32,559 bases of DNA from Aliiroseovarius crassostreae (lineage in GTDB: Bacteria > Pseudomonadota > Alphaproteobacteria > Rhodobacterales > Rhodobacteraceae), in NCBI RefSeq assembly GCF_001307765.1, contig NZ_LKBA01000011.1, forward strand, positions 1-32,559. The letters are read 5' to 3'. The position numbers were made by a program, and so were the translations under genes. How positions within the stretch are numbered: position 1 is the first letter of the stretch; every line of letters starts with the position of its first letter. Shown here in pieces: positions 25,285-32,559 of this stretch. A model generated the notes under the pieces. The model saw only the letters and a list, made by a program, of their open reading frames with translations. It was not told the origin of the DNA and did no database searches.

Positions 25285-25550
25285 CAGATCACCTTGTTCC
25301 ACTGTTCCAGCCGGACATCGGAAAACAGGCCGGCCTTGGCATAGGGGTCATTTGCGGCCCAGTCCCGGGCGGCGTCCATATCTTCGACATCGAGGATGAT
25401 CAGAGAGCCATACATCATGCCCTCGCCATTCAGAAACGGACCGGCCTGAACCGCGCCGGTTTCTTTCAGATAGGCCACATGGGCGTCGCGATTGGCTTTT
25501 CGCGTTTCAATTGCGCCTTCCTTGTCTGTGCAAATGACTGCCACCAGCAT
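25284..25550 (-). CDS. YciI family protein
   Basis: The product is an 88-residue ferredoxin-like alpha/beta-barrel protein of the YciI/YCII family. Visible features are a conserved His-Asp region (NRDAHVAYLKETGAVQAGPFL), GSLIILDVEDMDAARDWAANDPYAKAGLF and the final VRLEQWNKVI. The exact role is unknown. A strong GAGGA lies just upstream, inside the end of gpsA, and the gene starts 4 bases after the gpsA stop. Confidence 0.92.
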   Translation of the reverse strand: MLVAVICTDKEGAIETRKANRDAHVAYLKETGAVQAGPFLNGEGMMYGSLIILDVEDMDAARDWAANDPYAKAGLFSDVRLEQWNKVI

Positions 25551-25553
25551 GAT

Positions 25554-26501
25554 TTATTCCTCCTTCAGGGGGCGGGCCAAAAGGGCCTCAACCGCCTCTT
25601 TGATTGTTAAATGTTTGTCCAGAACCGCGACGATCATCTCAGCGATCGGCATGTCGATCCCCTGATCACGTGCCAGGGCCGCCACCGCCTTGGCGGTTGC
25701 CTTTCCTTCGACCGTTGTGCCTTCCGGAAGGGTTTCTGCCCGCCCAAGCGCAAAGCCAAACGCAAAATTACGTGACTTCTCTGAAGCGCAGGTGAGGGCC
25801 AGATCGCCAAATCCGGACAGCCCCGCCAGCGTCTCGGGCAGCGACCCCTGGGCCACGGCAAACCGTTGCATTTCGGCATAGCCTCGGGTCATCAGGGCCG
25901 CGCGCGCGCTTTCACCAAGGCCCGCACCAATTGCAATCCCACAGGCAATCGCCACGACATTTTTCAGCGCGCCGCCGATTTCGACACCGATCAGGTCAGA
26001 GGACCGATAGATGCGTAAGTTGCGTGTCGAAAGCGCCTGTTGCAGCGTTTTGCCATTCTCCGTTGCAAGTGTCAGCGCAGTGGGCAGCCCCCCGGCAATA
26101 TCCACCGCGAAACTGGGGCCGGACAGGATGGCTGGCTGGGCATCGGGGATGTGCTTGCGGATCACCTCAGCCGGTCCCAGCCCGGTTGCTAGATCAATCC
26201 CCTTGCAGCAGGCCACAAGGGTCTTGCCGGACAGGCGCGCCCCATTGTCCTGCAGGAACGCGGACAGTTTTTGCATCGGAACCGCCAGCAGAAGGATCTT
26301 TGCTTCTGTGGCCCTGTTCAGGTCAGCCGTGGCCGTCAGTCGCGCGGGAAATTGCACCCCCGGCAAACGGCGTTTGTTCTCGCGGGCCTGTTGCATGTCG
26401 GCGGGATCGCGCGCCCATAATGTGACGGGCTGGTTTTCGTTGGCCAGGGATATGGCAAGTGCGGTGCCAAAGGCCCCCGCGCCAAGAACAGAGATGCTCA
26501 T
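25554..26501 (-). CDS. gpsA: Glycerol-3-phosphate dehydrogenase [NAD(P)+]
   Basis: GpsA reduces dihydroxyacetone phosphate to sn-glycerol-3-phosphate for phospholipid synthesis. The 315-residue protein has the Rossmann motif GAGAFGTA at 7-14, the LAVPMQ and CCKGID segments, SGPSFAVDI, the catalytic-Lys segment [12 protein letters not shown] and [21 protein letters not shown]. The length is slightly short but complete. Its start overlaps the tsaD stop in an ATGA. Operon order tsaD-gpsA is widespread in alphaproteobacteria. Confidence 0.96.
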   Translation of the reverse strand: MSISVLGAGAFGTALAISLANENQPVTLWARDPADMQQARENKRRLPGVQFPARLTATADLNRATEAKILLLAVPMQKLSAFLQDNGARLSGKTLVACCKGIDLATGLGPAEVIRKHIPDAQPAILSGPSFAVDIAGGLPTALTLATENGKTLQQALSTRNLRIYRSSDLIGVEIGGALKNVVAIACGIAIGAGLGESARAALMTRGYAEMQRFAVAQGSLPETLAGLSGFGDLALTCASEKSRNFAFGFALGRAETLPEGTTVEGKATAKAVAALARDQGIDMPIAEMIVAVLDKHLTIKEAVEALLARPLKEE

Positions 26502-27595
26502 GCCTTTGCTCCTTTCTTGCCTGATCCCAGCATGGCCGGGGCCGAGCGGTCAAGCGGCCATCGGGGACGGGCGGACAGGGTCATGCCGTCGCTTTGACCG
26601 GAGCGAAACCGTTCGAGGCCTGCCCAGGCGATCATTGCCGCATTGTCGGTGCAAAGTGCCAGTGGGGGGGCAAGGAATGTTGCGCCAAATGCATCGCAAA
26701 CAGTCTCTAACCCGGCGCGTAGGGTCTTGTTTGCGGCAACGCCCCCCGCGACGGCAAGAGTGGGCGTGTGGGGGGACAGGGTCATATATTCTTCCATGGC
26801 CCGACGCGACTTCTCAACCAGCACGTCCCGTACCGCCGCCTGAAACCCGGCACAAAGATCGGTGCGATCAGTGCGACGCAAACCGCCACATTCGGCCACC
26901 AGCCGGTCACGTTCGCGCAAAAGCGCGGTTTTGAGGCCGGAAAAGCTCATATCACATCCCGGTCGATCCAGAAGCGGGCGCGGGAAACGAAAGCGTTTTT
27001 CGTCCCCAGTCTGTGCTTCGCGTTCGACCGAAGGTCCGCCCGGCTGTGGCAGGGCCAGCAGTTTGGCGGTCTTGTCAAAAGCCTCGCCCGGGGCGTCGTC
27101 GATTGTGCCGCCGAAACGGGTGAATTCTTCCGGGCCTTTGACGATCAGAAACTGGCAATGCCCGCCGGAGACCAACAGCATCAGATAGGGAAATTGCACC
27201 TGGTCGGTCAGGCGTGGGGTCAACGCGTGCCCGGCAAGGTGGTTCACGCCGACCAGTGGCAGGCCTGATCCGGCTGCCAGACCTTTTGCACACATCACAC
27301 CCGCCAGAACGCCCCCAATCAGACCGGGTCCGGCGGTCACCGCAATGGCATCCATATCTGCCAGGCTCATCCCGGCTTGCCTCAGGGCGTCTTCCACGCA
27401 CAGATCGAGTTTTTCGGTATGCGCCCGCGCAGCAATCTCTGGCACAACCCCACCGAAATCCGCATGAAGCTCGGTCTGCCCCGCCACGACAGAGGCCAGA
27501 ATTTCGGGCAAAGCGCCGGGAACATGTCGGACCACGGCGGCGGCCGTGTCATCGCAAGAGCTTTCCAACCCGAGAAGTGTCAGCGGTTTTGTCAT
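26498..27595 (-). CDS. tsaD: tRNA N6-adenosine threonylcarbamoyltransferase TsaD
   Basis: TsaD is the catalytic subunit that transfers the threonylcarbamoyl group to A37 of tRNA together with TsaB and TsaE. The 365-residue protein starts [12 protein letters not shown] and has [16 protein letters not shown], the metal ligands H119 and H123 in VNHLAGH, the nucleotide-binding [10 protein letters not shown], and the Asp in [11 protein letters not shown] near the C-terminus. The start at 27595 begins at family homology; the open frame reaches 27673 without a better site. It is divergent from hemD and heads the tsaD-gpsA-yciI-EVE operon. Confidence 0.97.
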   Translation of the reverse strand: MTKPLTLLGLESSCDDTAAAVVRHVPGALPEILASVVAGQTELHADFGGVVPEIAARAHTEKLDLCVEDALRQAGMSLADMDAIAVTAGPGLIGGVLAGVMCAKGLAAGSGLPLVGVNHLAGHALTPRLTDQVQFPYLMLLVSGGHCQFLIVKGPEEFTRFGGTIDDAPGEAFDKTAKLLALPQPGGPSVEREAQTGDEKRFRFPRPLLDRPGCDMSFSGLKTALLRERDRLVAECGGLRRTDRTDLCAGFQAAVRDVLVEKSRRAMEEYMTLSPHTPTLAVAGGVAANKTLRAGLETVCDAFGATFLAPPLALCTDNAAMIAWAGLERFRSGQSDGMTLSARPRWPLDRSAPAMLGSGKKGAKA

Positions 27596-27694
27596 CACGG
27601 CATCTTTCCGTTTGCACAGGCTTTTGGCAGGCAGAGTTGCGATAAATCTGGTGTCGGGGTAACACCCTATCAAAGAGGAGACAACAGGCCCACC

Positions 27695-28387
27695 ATGTCG
27701 CCAGACTGCTTCGACCTTCCCGTTTTGCTGCTGACACGTCCTGAACCGGGCAATACGCGGGTTTTGGCCGAGTGTGAAACCGCGTTTGGGGGGGCGGTCC
27801 CGGCGGTGCTGTCACCGGTTCTGGAGATTGTGCCGGTGGGGCCTTGGCCGGATCTGTCCCGATACGCCTCGGTCCTGCTGACGTCAGTTCATGGCGTGCG
27901 CGGGGATCTCTCGGGTAAACGGACCTATTGTGTCGGGTCGCGCACCGCCCGTGTTGCTGCGGCGTCCGGGGCGCGTGTGGACTGTATCGCTCCAGATGCC
28001 GATAGCTTGATGCGGAAAGATTTAAATCCAGAATATCCAATGGTTTACCTGCGCGGTGCGCATGTCTCAACCGATCTGGCAGCGCATTTCGGATGTGAAG
28101 AGCGGGTGGTTTATGATCAGGTGCACCGCCCCCTTTCCAAACCCGCTCTGGATCTGATTGGAGGGGAGCGCCGGGTGATCCTTCCCCTTTTTTCCCCCCG
28201 TTCAGCGCGCTTGGTTGCAAAAGAAATACCCAAGGGCCGACCCGGGGTGACGGTGATCGCCATGAGTGATGCGGTTGCAAAGGCCTGGCAGGAGGCCCGG
28301 AATGCCCGTGACCTGATTGATATTTGCCCCGCTCCGACACAGGCAGAGATGGTGAGCAGGATTGTCGCATCCCTGCGTAACACTTGA
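27695..28387 (+). CDS. hemD: Uroporphyrinogen-III synthase
   Basis: HemD cyclises hydroxymethylbilane to uroporphyrinogen III, the branch point for haem, cobalamin and bacteriochlorophyll. The 230-residue protein is of normal length but low conservation, as usual for HemD. It shows [16 protein letters not shown], the LTSVHGVR segment, [27 protein letters not shown] and the C-terminal [16 protein letters not shown] with [11 protein letters not shown]. The start at 27695 is about 14 bases after AGAGGAG, a rather long distance. Divergent from tsaD, with mic60 and hemY downstream, the usual Rhodobacterales arrangement. Confidence 0.9.
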   Translation: MSPDCFDLPVLLLTRPEPGNTRVLAECETAFGGAVPAVLSPVLEIVPVGPWPDLSRYASVLLTSVHGVRGDLSGKRTYCVGSRTARVAAASGARVDCIAPDADSLMRKDLNPEYPMVYLRGAHVSTDLAAHFGCEERVVYDQVHRPLSKPALDLIGGERRVILPLFSPRSARLVAKEIPKGRPGVTVIAMSDAVAKAWQEARNARDLIDICPAPTQAEMVSRIVASLRNT

Positions 28388-28496
28388 TTGCCCTATGCTT
28401 GGCAGTAAGGTTGCTTGAGGGTCCGGTGGGCGCGGGCTAATCTGATGAAGCGCGATCCTGCTTCATTTGAAATGTGAGATTCGAGAGGTTCAGACA

Positions 28497-30023
28497 TTGG
28501 CCAATTCCCGTAAACCTGCGAAAGGCGCGTCCAAGGCGACGGATGCCAAAGCGGGCAAGACAGTAAAGAAATCCGTCGCAGATGCCGTTGTGATTGAAGA
28601 GAAAGCTGCGGAAACGGTCAAATCATCTGCTACTCCTGAAAAAACAACTCCATCGGGTCCTTCCAAAGCCCAGACCAAAGCCAGTGCCAAAGCAACCAAG
28701 GGGGCGGCTGGAACCCCCGCCAACCCGTCGAAAACTCCGACAAAGCCCCAGGCCAAATCCACCACATCCAGCAAGGAAGCATCTTTGAAAAGCGATGATG
28801 CTGAAAAGCCGGTCGGCGAAAAGGCTGCGGGGGAGCGGATGGAACCGAAACCGGATGAGGCAAAGGATACCGCTCAGTCCAAACCCATTGCCAAACCCTC
28901 GGCCACCTCCCCTGCCAAAAACACGCCGCAGGCGACCGCTGAAAAGGATGAGAAATCTGCAGCGGAGAAGCCCAAGGCGTCCTCGGATCAGCAGCCCTCG
29001 GATCAGCAAAAGACACCTGTTGCCGCTCCGAGCCGCTCCAGCACCGTCCTGCCCTTGCTGTTCGGAGGAGCGATTGCGGCCGTGATCGGGTTCGGCGCAG
29101 CGCGCTACCCGGATCAGTGGCCGTTTGTAATGGGACCTGTCGAAGATCCGCTGGCCACCGCCCTGGCGACGCAGGGACAGCGGCTTGAGGCACTGGAAGT
29201 GGCAAGCCGCCAACAGGCAGAGACCCTGGCCTCTCTTCAGGCGGATAACAGCCTTGATGTGGCGCGGGGAGAGATCTCGGGCGAATTCGCCCAGCTTCGC
29301 ACGCAACTGGAAGCGATGAATAGCCAACTTTCAGAGCTCGAAAATCGCCTTCACACGGTTGAAAAACTGCCACAGGGATCCGGAATGGAAGCCGCAGCAG
29401 CCGCCGCCACCGCGTATGAGCGGGAACTTCAGCAGATGCGGCAGATGCTGGATGCGGAGCTGGCAAAAATCACCGATGCCAGAGCGGATGCAAAAACGCT
29501 GGAACAAAACGCCGCCGAAGCCGCCAAGGCAGCGGGCGCGCGGGCCGCGCTTGCGCGGGTGCTGGCGGCGCTGGATACTGGCCGCCCCTTTGGTGATGCG
29601 CTGTTTGATCTAAGCCAGCAGGCCGGGATTGAGGCGCCAGTGGCGCTGTCGAAGGTGGCGGAAAAAGGCGTGCCAACGCTGGTGGCGTTGCAATCCGCCT
29701 TCCCCGAGGCCGCCCGTGCCGCACTTGATGCTTCGATCCGGTCGGCTGTCGCCGCCGGTGAGATGGATCGGGTCTCTGCATTCTTCCGCCTTCAACTGGG
29801 CACCCGGTCGCTATCGCCAAAAGAGGGGGCAGACCCTGACGCGATTCTGTCACGGGCCGAAGCGGCGTTGAAAACTGGTCAGCTCGAAGCGGCGCTTGCC
29901 GAACTTGCGACCATGCCCGAGGCCGGGCAATCCGCCCTTGGCGATTGGATCGCCGCCGCCACCACCCGCAAGGATGCGCTCACTGCCGGTGATGCGCTCG
30001 CCCAGCTCGTGAACAGCAAGTAA
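28497..30023 (+). CDS. Mic60/mitofilin-like inner membrane protein
   Basis: This is the alphaproteobacterial homologue of mitochondrial Mic60, which shapes crista junctions and, in phototrophs, intracytoplasmic membranes. The first 180 residues are a low-complexity Lys/Ala/Pro/Thr/Ser-rich cytoplasmic arm. One membrane segment (LPLLFGGAIAAVIGFGAARY, about 185-204) follows, then a long coiled coil (about 220-355; AFQ-type heptads with many Q, E, L) and a C-terminal mitofilin-like helical domain (about 385-508). It lies between hemD and hemY, as is typical. I chose TTG 28497 because GAGAGG lies 8 bases upstream; a TTG at 28467 is the alternative and no ATG is available. The N-terminal arm is the least conserved part. 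Confidence 0.88.
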   Translation: MANSRKPAKGASKATDAKAGKTVKKSVADAVVIEEKAAETVKSSATPEKTTPSGPSKAQTKASAKATKGAAGTPANPSKTPTKPQAKSTTSSKEASLKSDDAEKPVGEKAAGERMEPKPDEAKDTAQSKPIAKPSATSPAKNTPQATAEKDEKSAAEKPKASSDQQPSDQQKTPVAAPSRSSTVLPLLFGGAIAAVIGFGAARYPDQWPFVMGPVEDPLATALATQGQRLEALEVASRQQAETLASLQADNSLDVARGEISGEFAQLRTQLEAMNSQLSELENRLHTVEKLPQGSGMEAAAAAATAYERELQQMRQMLDAELAKITDARADAKTLEQNAAEAAKAAGARAALARVLAALDTGRPFGDALFDLSQQAGIEAPVALSKVAEKGVPTLVALQSAFPEAARAALDASIRSAVAAGEMDRVSAFFRLQLGTRSLSPKEGADPDAILSRAEAALKTGQLEAALAELATMPEAGQSALGDWIAAATTRKDALTAGDALAQLVNSK

Positions 30024-30033
30024 GGACACGCCG

Positions 30034-31539
30034 ATGCTTTGGTCTCTTTTCAAGATTATCCTTTTCGTCGTGGCGATTGCAGGCCTGACCCTTGGGGCAG
30101 GGGCGTTGCTGGAACTTGATGGCGGCATTCAGGTCGCCGTCGCCGGGGTTGAGCTCAACCTTGGTCCGTTGCAGGCGGTGATCCTGTTTGGCGTGCTGAT
30201 TGTCGTGGTCTGGCTGGTGATTGTGCTTTTCGGATTGCTACGCGCCGTGCTGCGGTTCCTGAATGGCGATGAAACCGCGATTTCGCGCTACTTTGATCGG
30301 TCCCGCGAAAAGAAAGGCTATGAGGCGCTGGCAGATGGCATGATGGCGCTTGCCTCTGGCGAAAGTGCCACCGCGATGGCAAAGGCCAACCGGGCCGAAA
30401 AATATCTGCGCCGACCGGAACTGACCAACCTTCTTACCGCACAGGCGGCGGAAATGGCCGGGGACAAGCGCAAAGCCACCCAGGTTTACAAAAAACTGCT
30501 GACGGATGAGCGCACCAAGTTTGTCGGTGTGCGCGGTTTGATGAAGCAGAAGCTTGAAGAAGGTGACACGGCCACCGCCATGCGGCTTGCTGAAAAGGCG
30601 CTGGCGCTGAAGCCGCGTCACGTGGGCACGCAGGATGCGCTGTTGGGGATGCAGGCGGCTGAGGGCGATTGGAGCGGTGCACGCAAAACCCTGACCACAA
30701 AGCTGAAAACCGGAAACCTGCCGCGCGACGTGCATAAGCGACGGGACGCTGTGCTGGCCCTGTCCGAGGCAAAAGACGTGTTGGCTGAGGGCAAAAGCGT
30801 CGAGGCCCGTGAGGCTGCGATTGAGGCCAACCGCCTGTCGCCGGATCTTGTGCCTGCGGCGGTCATGGCGGCACGAACCTATGTCGAACAGGGCAAGCCG
30901 CGTTATGCCACCCGTGTGCTGACAAAAGCCTGGATCGCACAGCCCCACCCGGATATTGCCGCCGCCTTTGCCGAGATTGAGCCGGATGAAAGCCCGCAAG
31001 CCCGACTGAACCGGTTCCGCTCCCTGACCAAACATCGTGAGGGAGATGCGGAAACACGGATGCTGGTGGCCGAGTTGAACCTGGCCGCCGGTGACTATGT
31101 CGCTGCGCGCAAGGCGCTGGGCAATCTGTCAGAGAGCGAGCCCACGCAGCGGGTGCTGACCCTTCTGGCCGCAATTGAGCGTGGGGAAGGGGCCGAAGAC
31201 AAGACCGTGCGCGCCCTTCTGGCCCGTGCGCTGACCGCGCCGCGCGGCCCGCAATGGGTGTGTGACAAATGCAATCACATCCATGCTGACTGGGCACCGG
31301 TCTGTGGCAATTGCGGCGGGTTTGACACGTTGTCCTGGAGCAAGGCGCCTGAAACCGAAGGGCAGATGTCCGGCGGTGCGGACATGATGCCATTGATTGT
31401 CGGTGAAGATGCGCCGGTCGAGGTGGAGAGGGTGAGCGAGGCTGCCTCTGAACCCGATGAAACCACACCGGACATGCCTCTGGAGGGGGAAGTTGTGGCA
31501 ACGCCATCTGATCACGTATCAACCGAGAAATCGCATTAA
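30034..31539 (+). CDS. hemY: HemY-type TPR membrane protein with C-terminal zinc ribbon
   Basis: HemY N-domain proteins have two membrane helices and TPR repeats and are linked to tetrapyrrole metabolism without a settled function. The 501-residue product has helices at about 5-27 and 46-69, then the diagnostic region ISRYFDRSREKKGYEALADGMMALASG, and TPR-like helices to about 395. A zinc ribbon-like motif follows: C410-x2-C413 and C424-x2-C427 in the sequence WVCDKCNHIHADWAPVCGNCGG. An acidic, disordered tail ends the protein. The gene starts 10 bases after mic60. Its TAA stop lies inside a small repeat related to the one at 24595, so the repeat may have set the present C-terminus. Confidence 0.92.
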   Translation: MLWSLFKIILFVVAIAGLTLGAGALLELDGGIQVAVAGVELNLGPLQAVILFGVLIVVVWLVIVLFGLLRAVLRFLNGDETAISRYFDRSREKKGYEALADGMMALASGESATAMAKANRAEKYLRRPELTNLLTAQAAEMAGDKRKATQVYKKLLTDERTKFVGVRGLMKQKLEEGDTATAMRLAEKALALKPRHVGTQDALLGMQAAEGDWSGARKTLTTKLKTGNLPRDVHKRRDAVLALSEAKDVLAEGKSVEAREAAIEANRLSPDLVPAAVMAARTYVEQGKPRYATRVLTKAWIAQPHPDIAAAFAEIEPDESPQARLNRFRSLTKHREGDAETRMLVAELNLAAGDYVAARKALGNLSESEPTQRVLTLLAAIERGEGAEDKTVRALLARALTAPRGPQWVCDKCNHIHADWAPVCGNCGGFDTLSWSKAPETEGQMSGGADMMPLIVGEDAPVEVERVSEAASEPDETTPDMPLEGEVVATPSDHVSTEKSH

Positions 31540-31564
31540 AGCGTTTCGACGTTCACCTGAGACA
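31537..31564. repeat. Half copy of the MITE-like palindromic element
   Basis: TAAAGCGTTTCGA at 31537-31549, followed by a sequence ending CTGAGAC, matches one end of the 51-bp element at 24595-24645 (read on the minus strand) with a few differences. The second inverted repeat is not present. Its first three bases are the hemY stop codon. Confidence 0.6.
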
Positions 31565-31567
31565 GGG

Positions 31568-31606
31568 AAAAGGCGCAGGGTCCGGGATCCTGCGCCTTTT
31601 TGTTTT
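31568..31606 (+). terminator. Rho-independent terminator after hemY
   Basis: AAAGGCGCAGG (31569-31579) pairs with CCTGCGCCTTT (31589-31599), followed by TTTTGTTTTTT. It closes the hemD-mic60-hemY unit and lies about 30 bp after the stop. Confidence 0.9.
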
Positions 31607-31622
31607 TTGTCGATAGGATTTA

Positions 31623-31867
31623 TCAGGCGGGCTTTACGTATTTTCCCGCCGTCAGCCCATTCACCTTTTCCACGATGGCAGCGGCATCAATACCGTGATG
31701 GCGGTAAAGATCGCCAATCGTGCCGGTCTGACCGAAATGCTCGACCCCCATCGGGATGGTCTGGTGTCCGGCGACCGACCCAAGCCAGGACAGGGTGGCA
31801 GGGTGGCCATCAATTGCGGTGATGATTTTGCAATGCGCGGGCAAATTGGACATGAGTGTTTCGATAT
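31623..31867 (-). pseudogene. C-terminal fragment of a transketolase-like thiamine-diphosphate enzyme, cut by the IS6 element
   Basis: About 81 C-terminal residues remain: HIETLMSNLPAHCKIITAIDGHPATLSWLG, then SVAGHQTIPMGVEHFGQTG and DLYRHHGIDAAAIV. The GVEHFGQTG...DLYRHHGID signature is the end of transketolase/E1-type enzymes (the C-terminal transketolase domain of pyruvate dehydrogenase E1 or a related dehydrogenase; from memory similar proteins are annotated as transketolase in Rhodobacterales). The frame enters directly from the IS6 end at 31868, so the TPP-binding and catalytic parts are not here. Whether the other part continues beyond the IS cannot be seen. Confidence 0.8.
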
Positions 31868-32559
31868 GGCTCTGTTGCAAACATTTTATTGAGCCGCAAT
31901 GACCCTCTCGCTGGACGGAGTCAGGCTGCGAGTTGCTGTTCGAGCCAGGTCATGGTCTCTGACATAACACATGGTCCGACACCGAAGGCGCGTTCGATCA
32001 TGCGTTTTTCGCCGATGGGATCGCGGGTCAGGTTGAAGGCGCGGCCCTGGCCTTTTCGCAATGCGCGCATCACTTCAAATCCCTTGATCGTGGCGTAGGC
32101 GGTTTTCATCGTTTTGAAGCCCCGGACCGGCTTGATCAGCTGCTTGAGCTTACCGTGATCGGCCTCGATGACGTTGTTCAGATACTTGACCTGGCGGTGT
32201 TCGACGTCCTTTGGGCACTTGCCCTCTTTCTTCAATTCGCGGATCGCCTGGGTGTAGCATCCAGCCTTGTCGGTGTTGATTTTGGACGGTTTTTCCCAAC
32301 CTTTGCAGGCACGAATAGCCTTGCCCAGAAAGCATTTGGCGGCTTTGGCATTGCGTGTCGAGGACAAATAAAAGTCGATCGTGTTGCCCAGCTTATCGAC
32401 CGCCCGGTACAGATATGTCCACTTGCCGCGCACCTTGATATACGTCTCGTCAACGCGCCAGCTATCCGACATCGGCCGCCGCCACTGCCAGCGCATCCGC
32501 CGTTCCATGTCCGGGGCATATCGTTGCACCCAGCGGTAAATGGTCGAATGATCAACCCG
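31868..32559 (-). mobile_element. IS6-family insertion sequence, 3' portion (inverted copy)
   Basis: This is the same 692-base sequence as 1-692, in reverse orientation. Its inner end at 31868 starts with the terminal repeat GGCTCTGTTGCAAA, and the flanking DNA just inside is TTCGATAT. The element is cut by the window edge at exactly the same internal base as the left copy. It interrupts a transketolase-like gene. Confidence 0.93.
31921..32559 (-). CDS. IS6-family DDE transposase, 5'-truncated by the window edge (inverted copy)
   Basis: The protein is identical to the one encoded at 1-639, with the same D-D-34-E triad (D in DETYIKV, D in NTDKAG, E in EADHGKLK) and the same missing N-terminus. 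Perfect identity between the two copies points to recent transposition or to collapse of several genomic copies during assembly. Confidence 0.93.
   Translation of the reverse strand, partial: RVDHSTIYRWVQRYAPDMERRMRWQWRRPMSDSWRVDETYIKVRGKWTYLYRAVDKLGNTIDFYLSSTRNAKAAKCFLGKAIRACKGWEKPSKINTDKAGCYTQAIRELKKEGKCPKDVEHRQVKYLNNVIEADHGKLKQLIKPVRGFKTMKTAYATIKGFEVMRALRKGQGRAFNLTRDPIGEKRMIERAFGVGPCVMSETMTWLEQQLAA

Noticed and set aside
28500-29040. Tandem repeat or CRISPR-like array in the mic60 5' region
   Set aside because: Only amino-acid composition is repetitive; no regular DNA repeat units or spacers are present.
28630-29466. Minus-strand open frames opposite the Mic60 N-terminal region
   Set aside because: They mirror the low-complexity Lys/Ala/Pro coding sequence and have no domain or ribosome-binding site.
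1-32559. Treating the whole window as a composite transposon carrying cargo
   Set aside because: The inside genes are core chromosomal functions in conserved orders, and the outer target repeats cannot be seen. Inverted IS copies at contig ends are better explained by assembly breaks.

Overview
The window looks like chromosomal DNA from an alphaproteobacterium of the Rhodobacterales (roseobacter / Paracoccaceae type). The evidence is a divergent regB / senC-regA redox two-component locus with near-invariant RegA and RegB motifs, an alphaproteobacterial AddAB pair without iron-sulphur cysteines, a hemD-mic60-hemY block, and moderately high GC. Almost everything between the ends is housekeeping DNA. 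No phage, CRISPR, rRNA or tRNA was recognised.

Layout. (1) Bases 1-692 and 31868-32559 are the same 3' part of an IS6-family insertion sequence in inverted orientation. Both are cut at the same internal base, so the window is probably a whole contig ended by a multicopy IS. The genes beside them are broken: a GT61 glycosyltransferase pseudogene on the left and the C-terminal tail of a transketolase-like thiamine-diphosphate enzyme on the right. (2) 1348-4204 is the redox regulon core: regA and senC on the minus strand, regB divergent. (3) 4305-14812 is a compact plus-strand run: a PAS-domain protein resembling a kinase-less DivL with a perfect CtrA-type site upstream, then tsaE, amgK, murU, addB, addA and trxA, several with 1-19 nt overlaps, closed by a strong terminator. 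(4) 14870-17961 holds a BASS-family transporter, a rearrangement scar (IS5-family remnant joined to fragments of two other genes), an HD hydrolase and a small secreted protein. (5) 18014-20069 is a tandem pair of GT8 glycosyltransferases with duplicated promoters. (6) 20219-24055 carries ahcY, a stand-alone divergent trpB, a BON-LysM protein and a DUF2853 protein. (7) 24186-24357 is an intergenic candidate small-RNA locus, followed by a DUF1761 membrane-protein gene broken by a 51-bp palindromic element. (8) 24865-27595 is a minus-strand operon tsaD-gpsA-yciI-EVE. (9) 27695-31539 is hemD, mic60 and hemY on the plus strand.

How the genes fit together. RegB/RegA with SenC couple respiratory redox state to transcription. 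tsaE and tsaD, 20 kb apart, both serve tRNA t6A37 synthesis. amgK and murU form the anabolic MurNAc recycling route to UDP-MurNAc. addA/addB form the double-strand-break repair helicase-nuclease. hemD and hemY belong to haem metabolism and flank the membrane-shaping protein Mic60.

The most interesting signals are the DivL-like PAS protein under a CtrA site, the unannotated sRNA-like transcript with two mutually exclusive folds, and the small palindromic element that interrupts one gene and whose half-copy supplies the stop codon of hemY.
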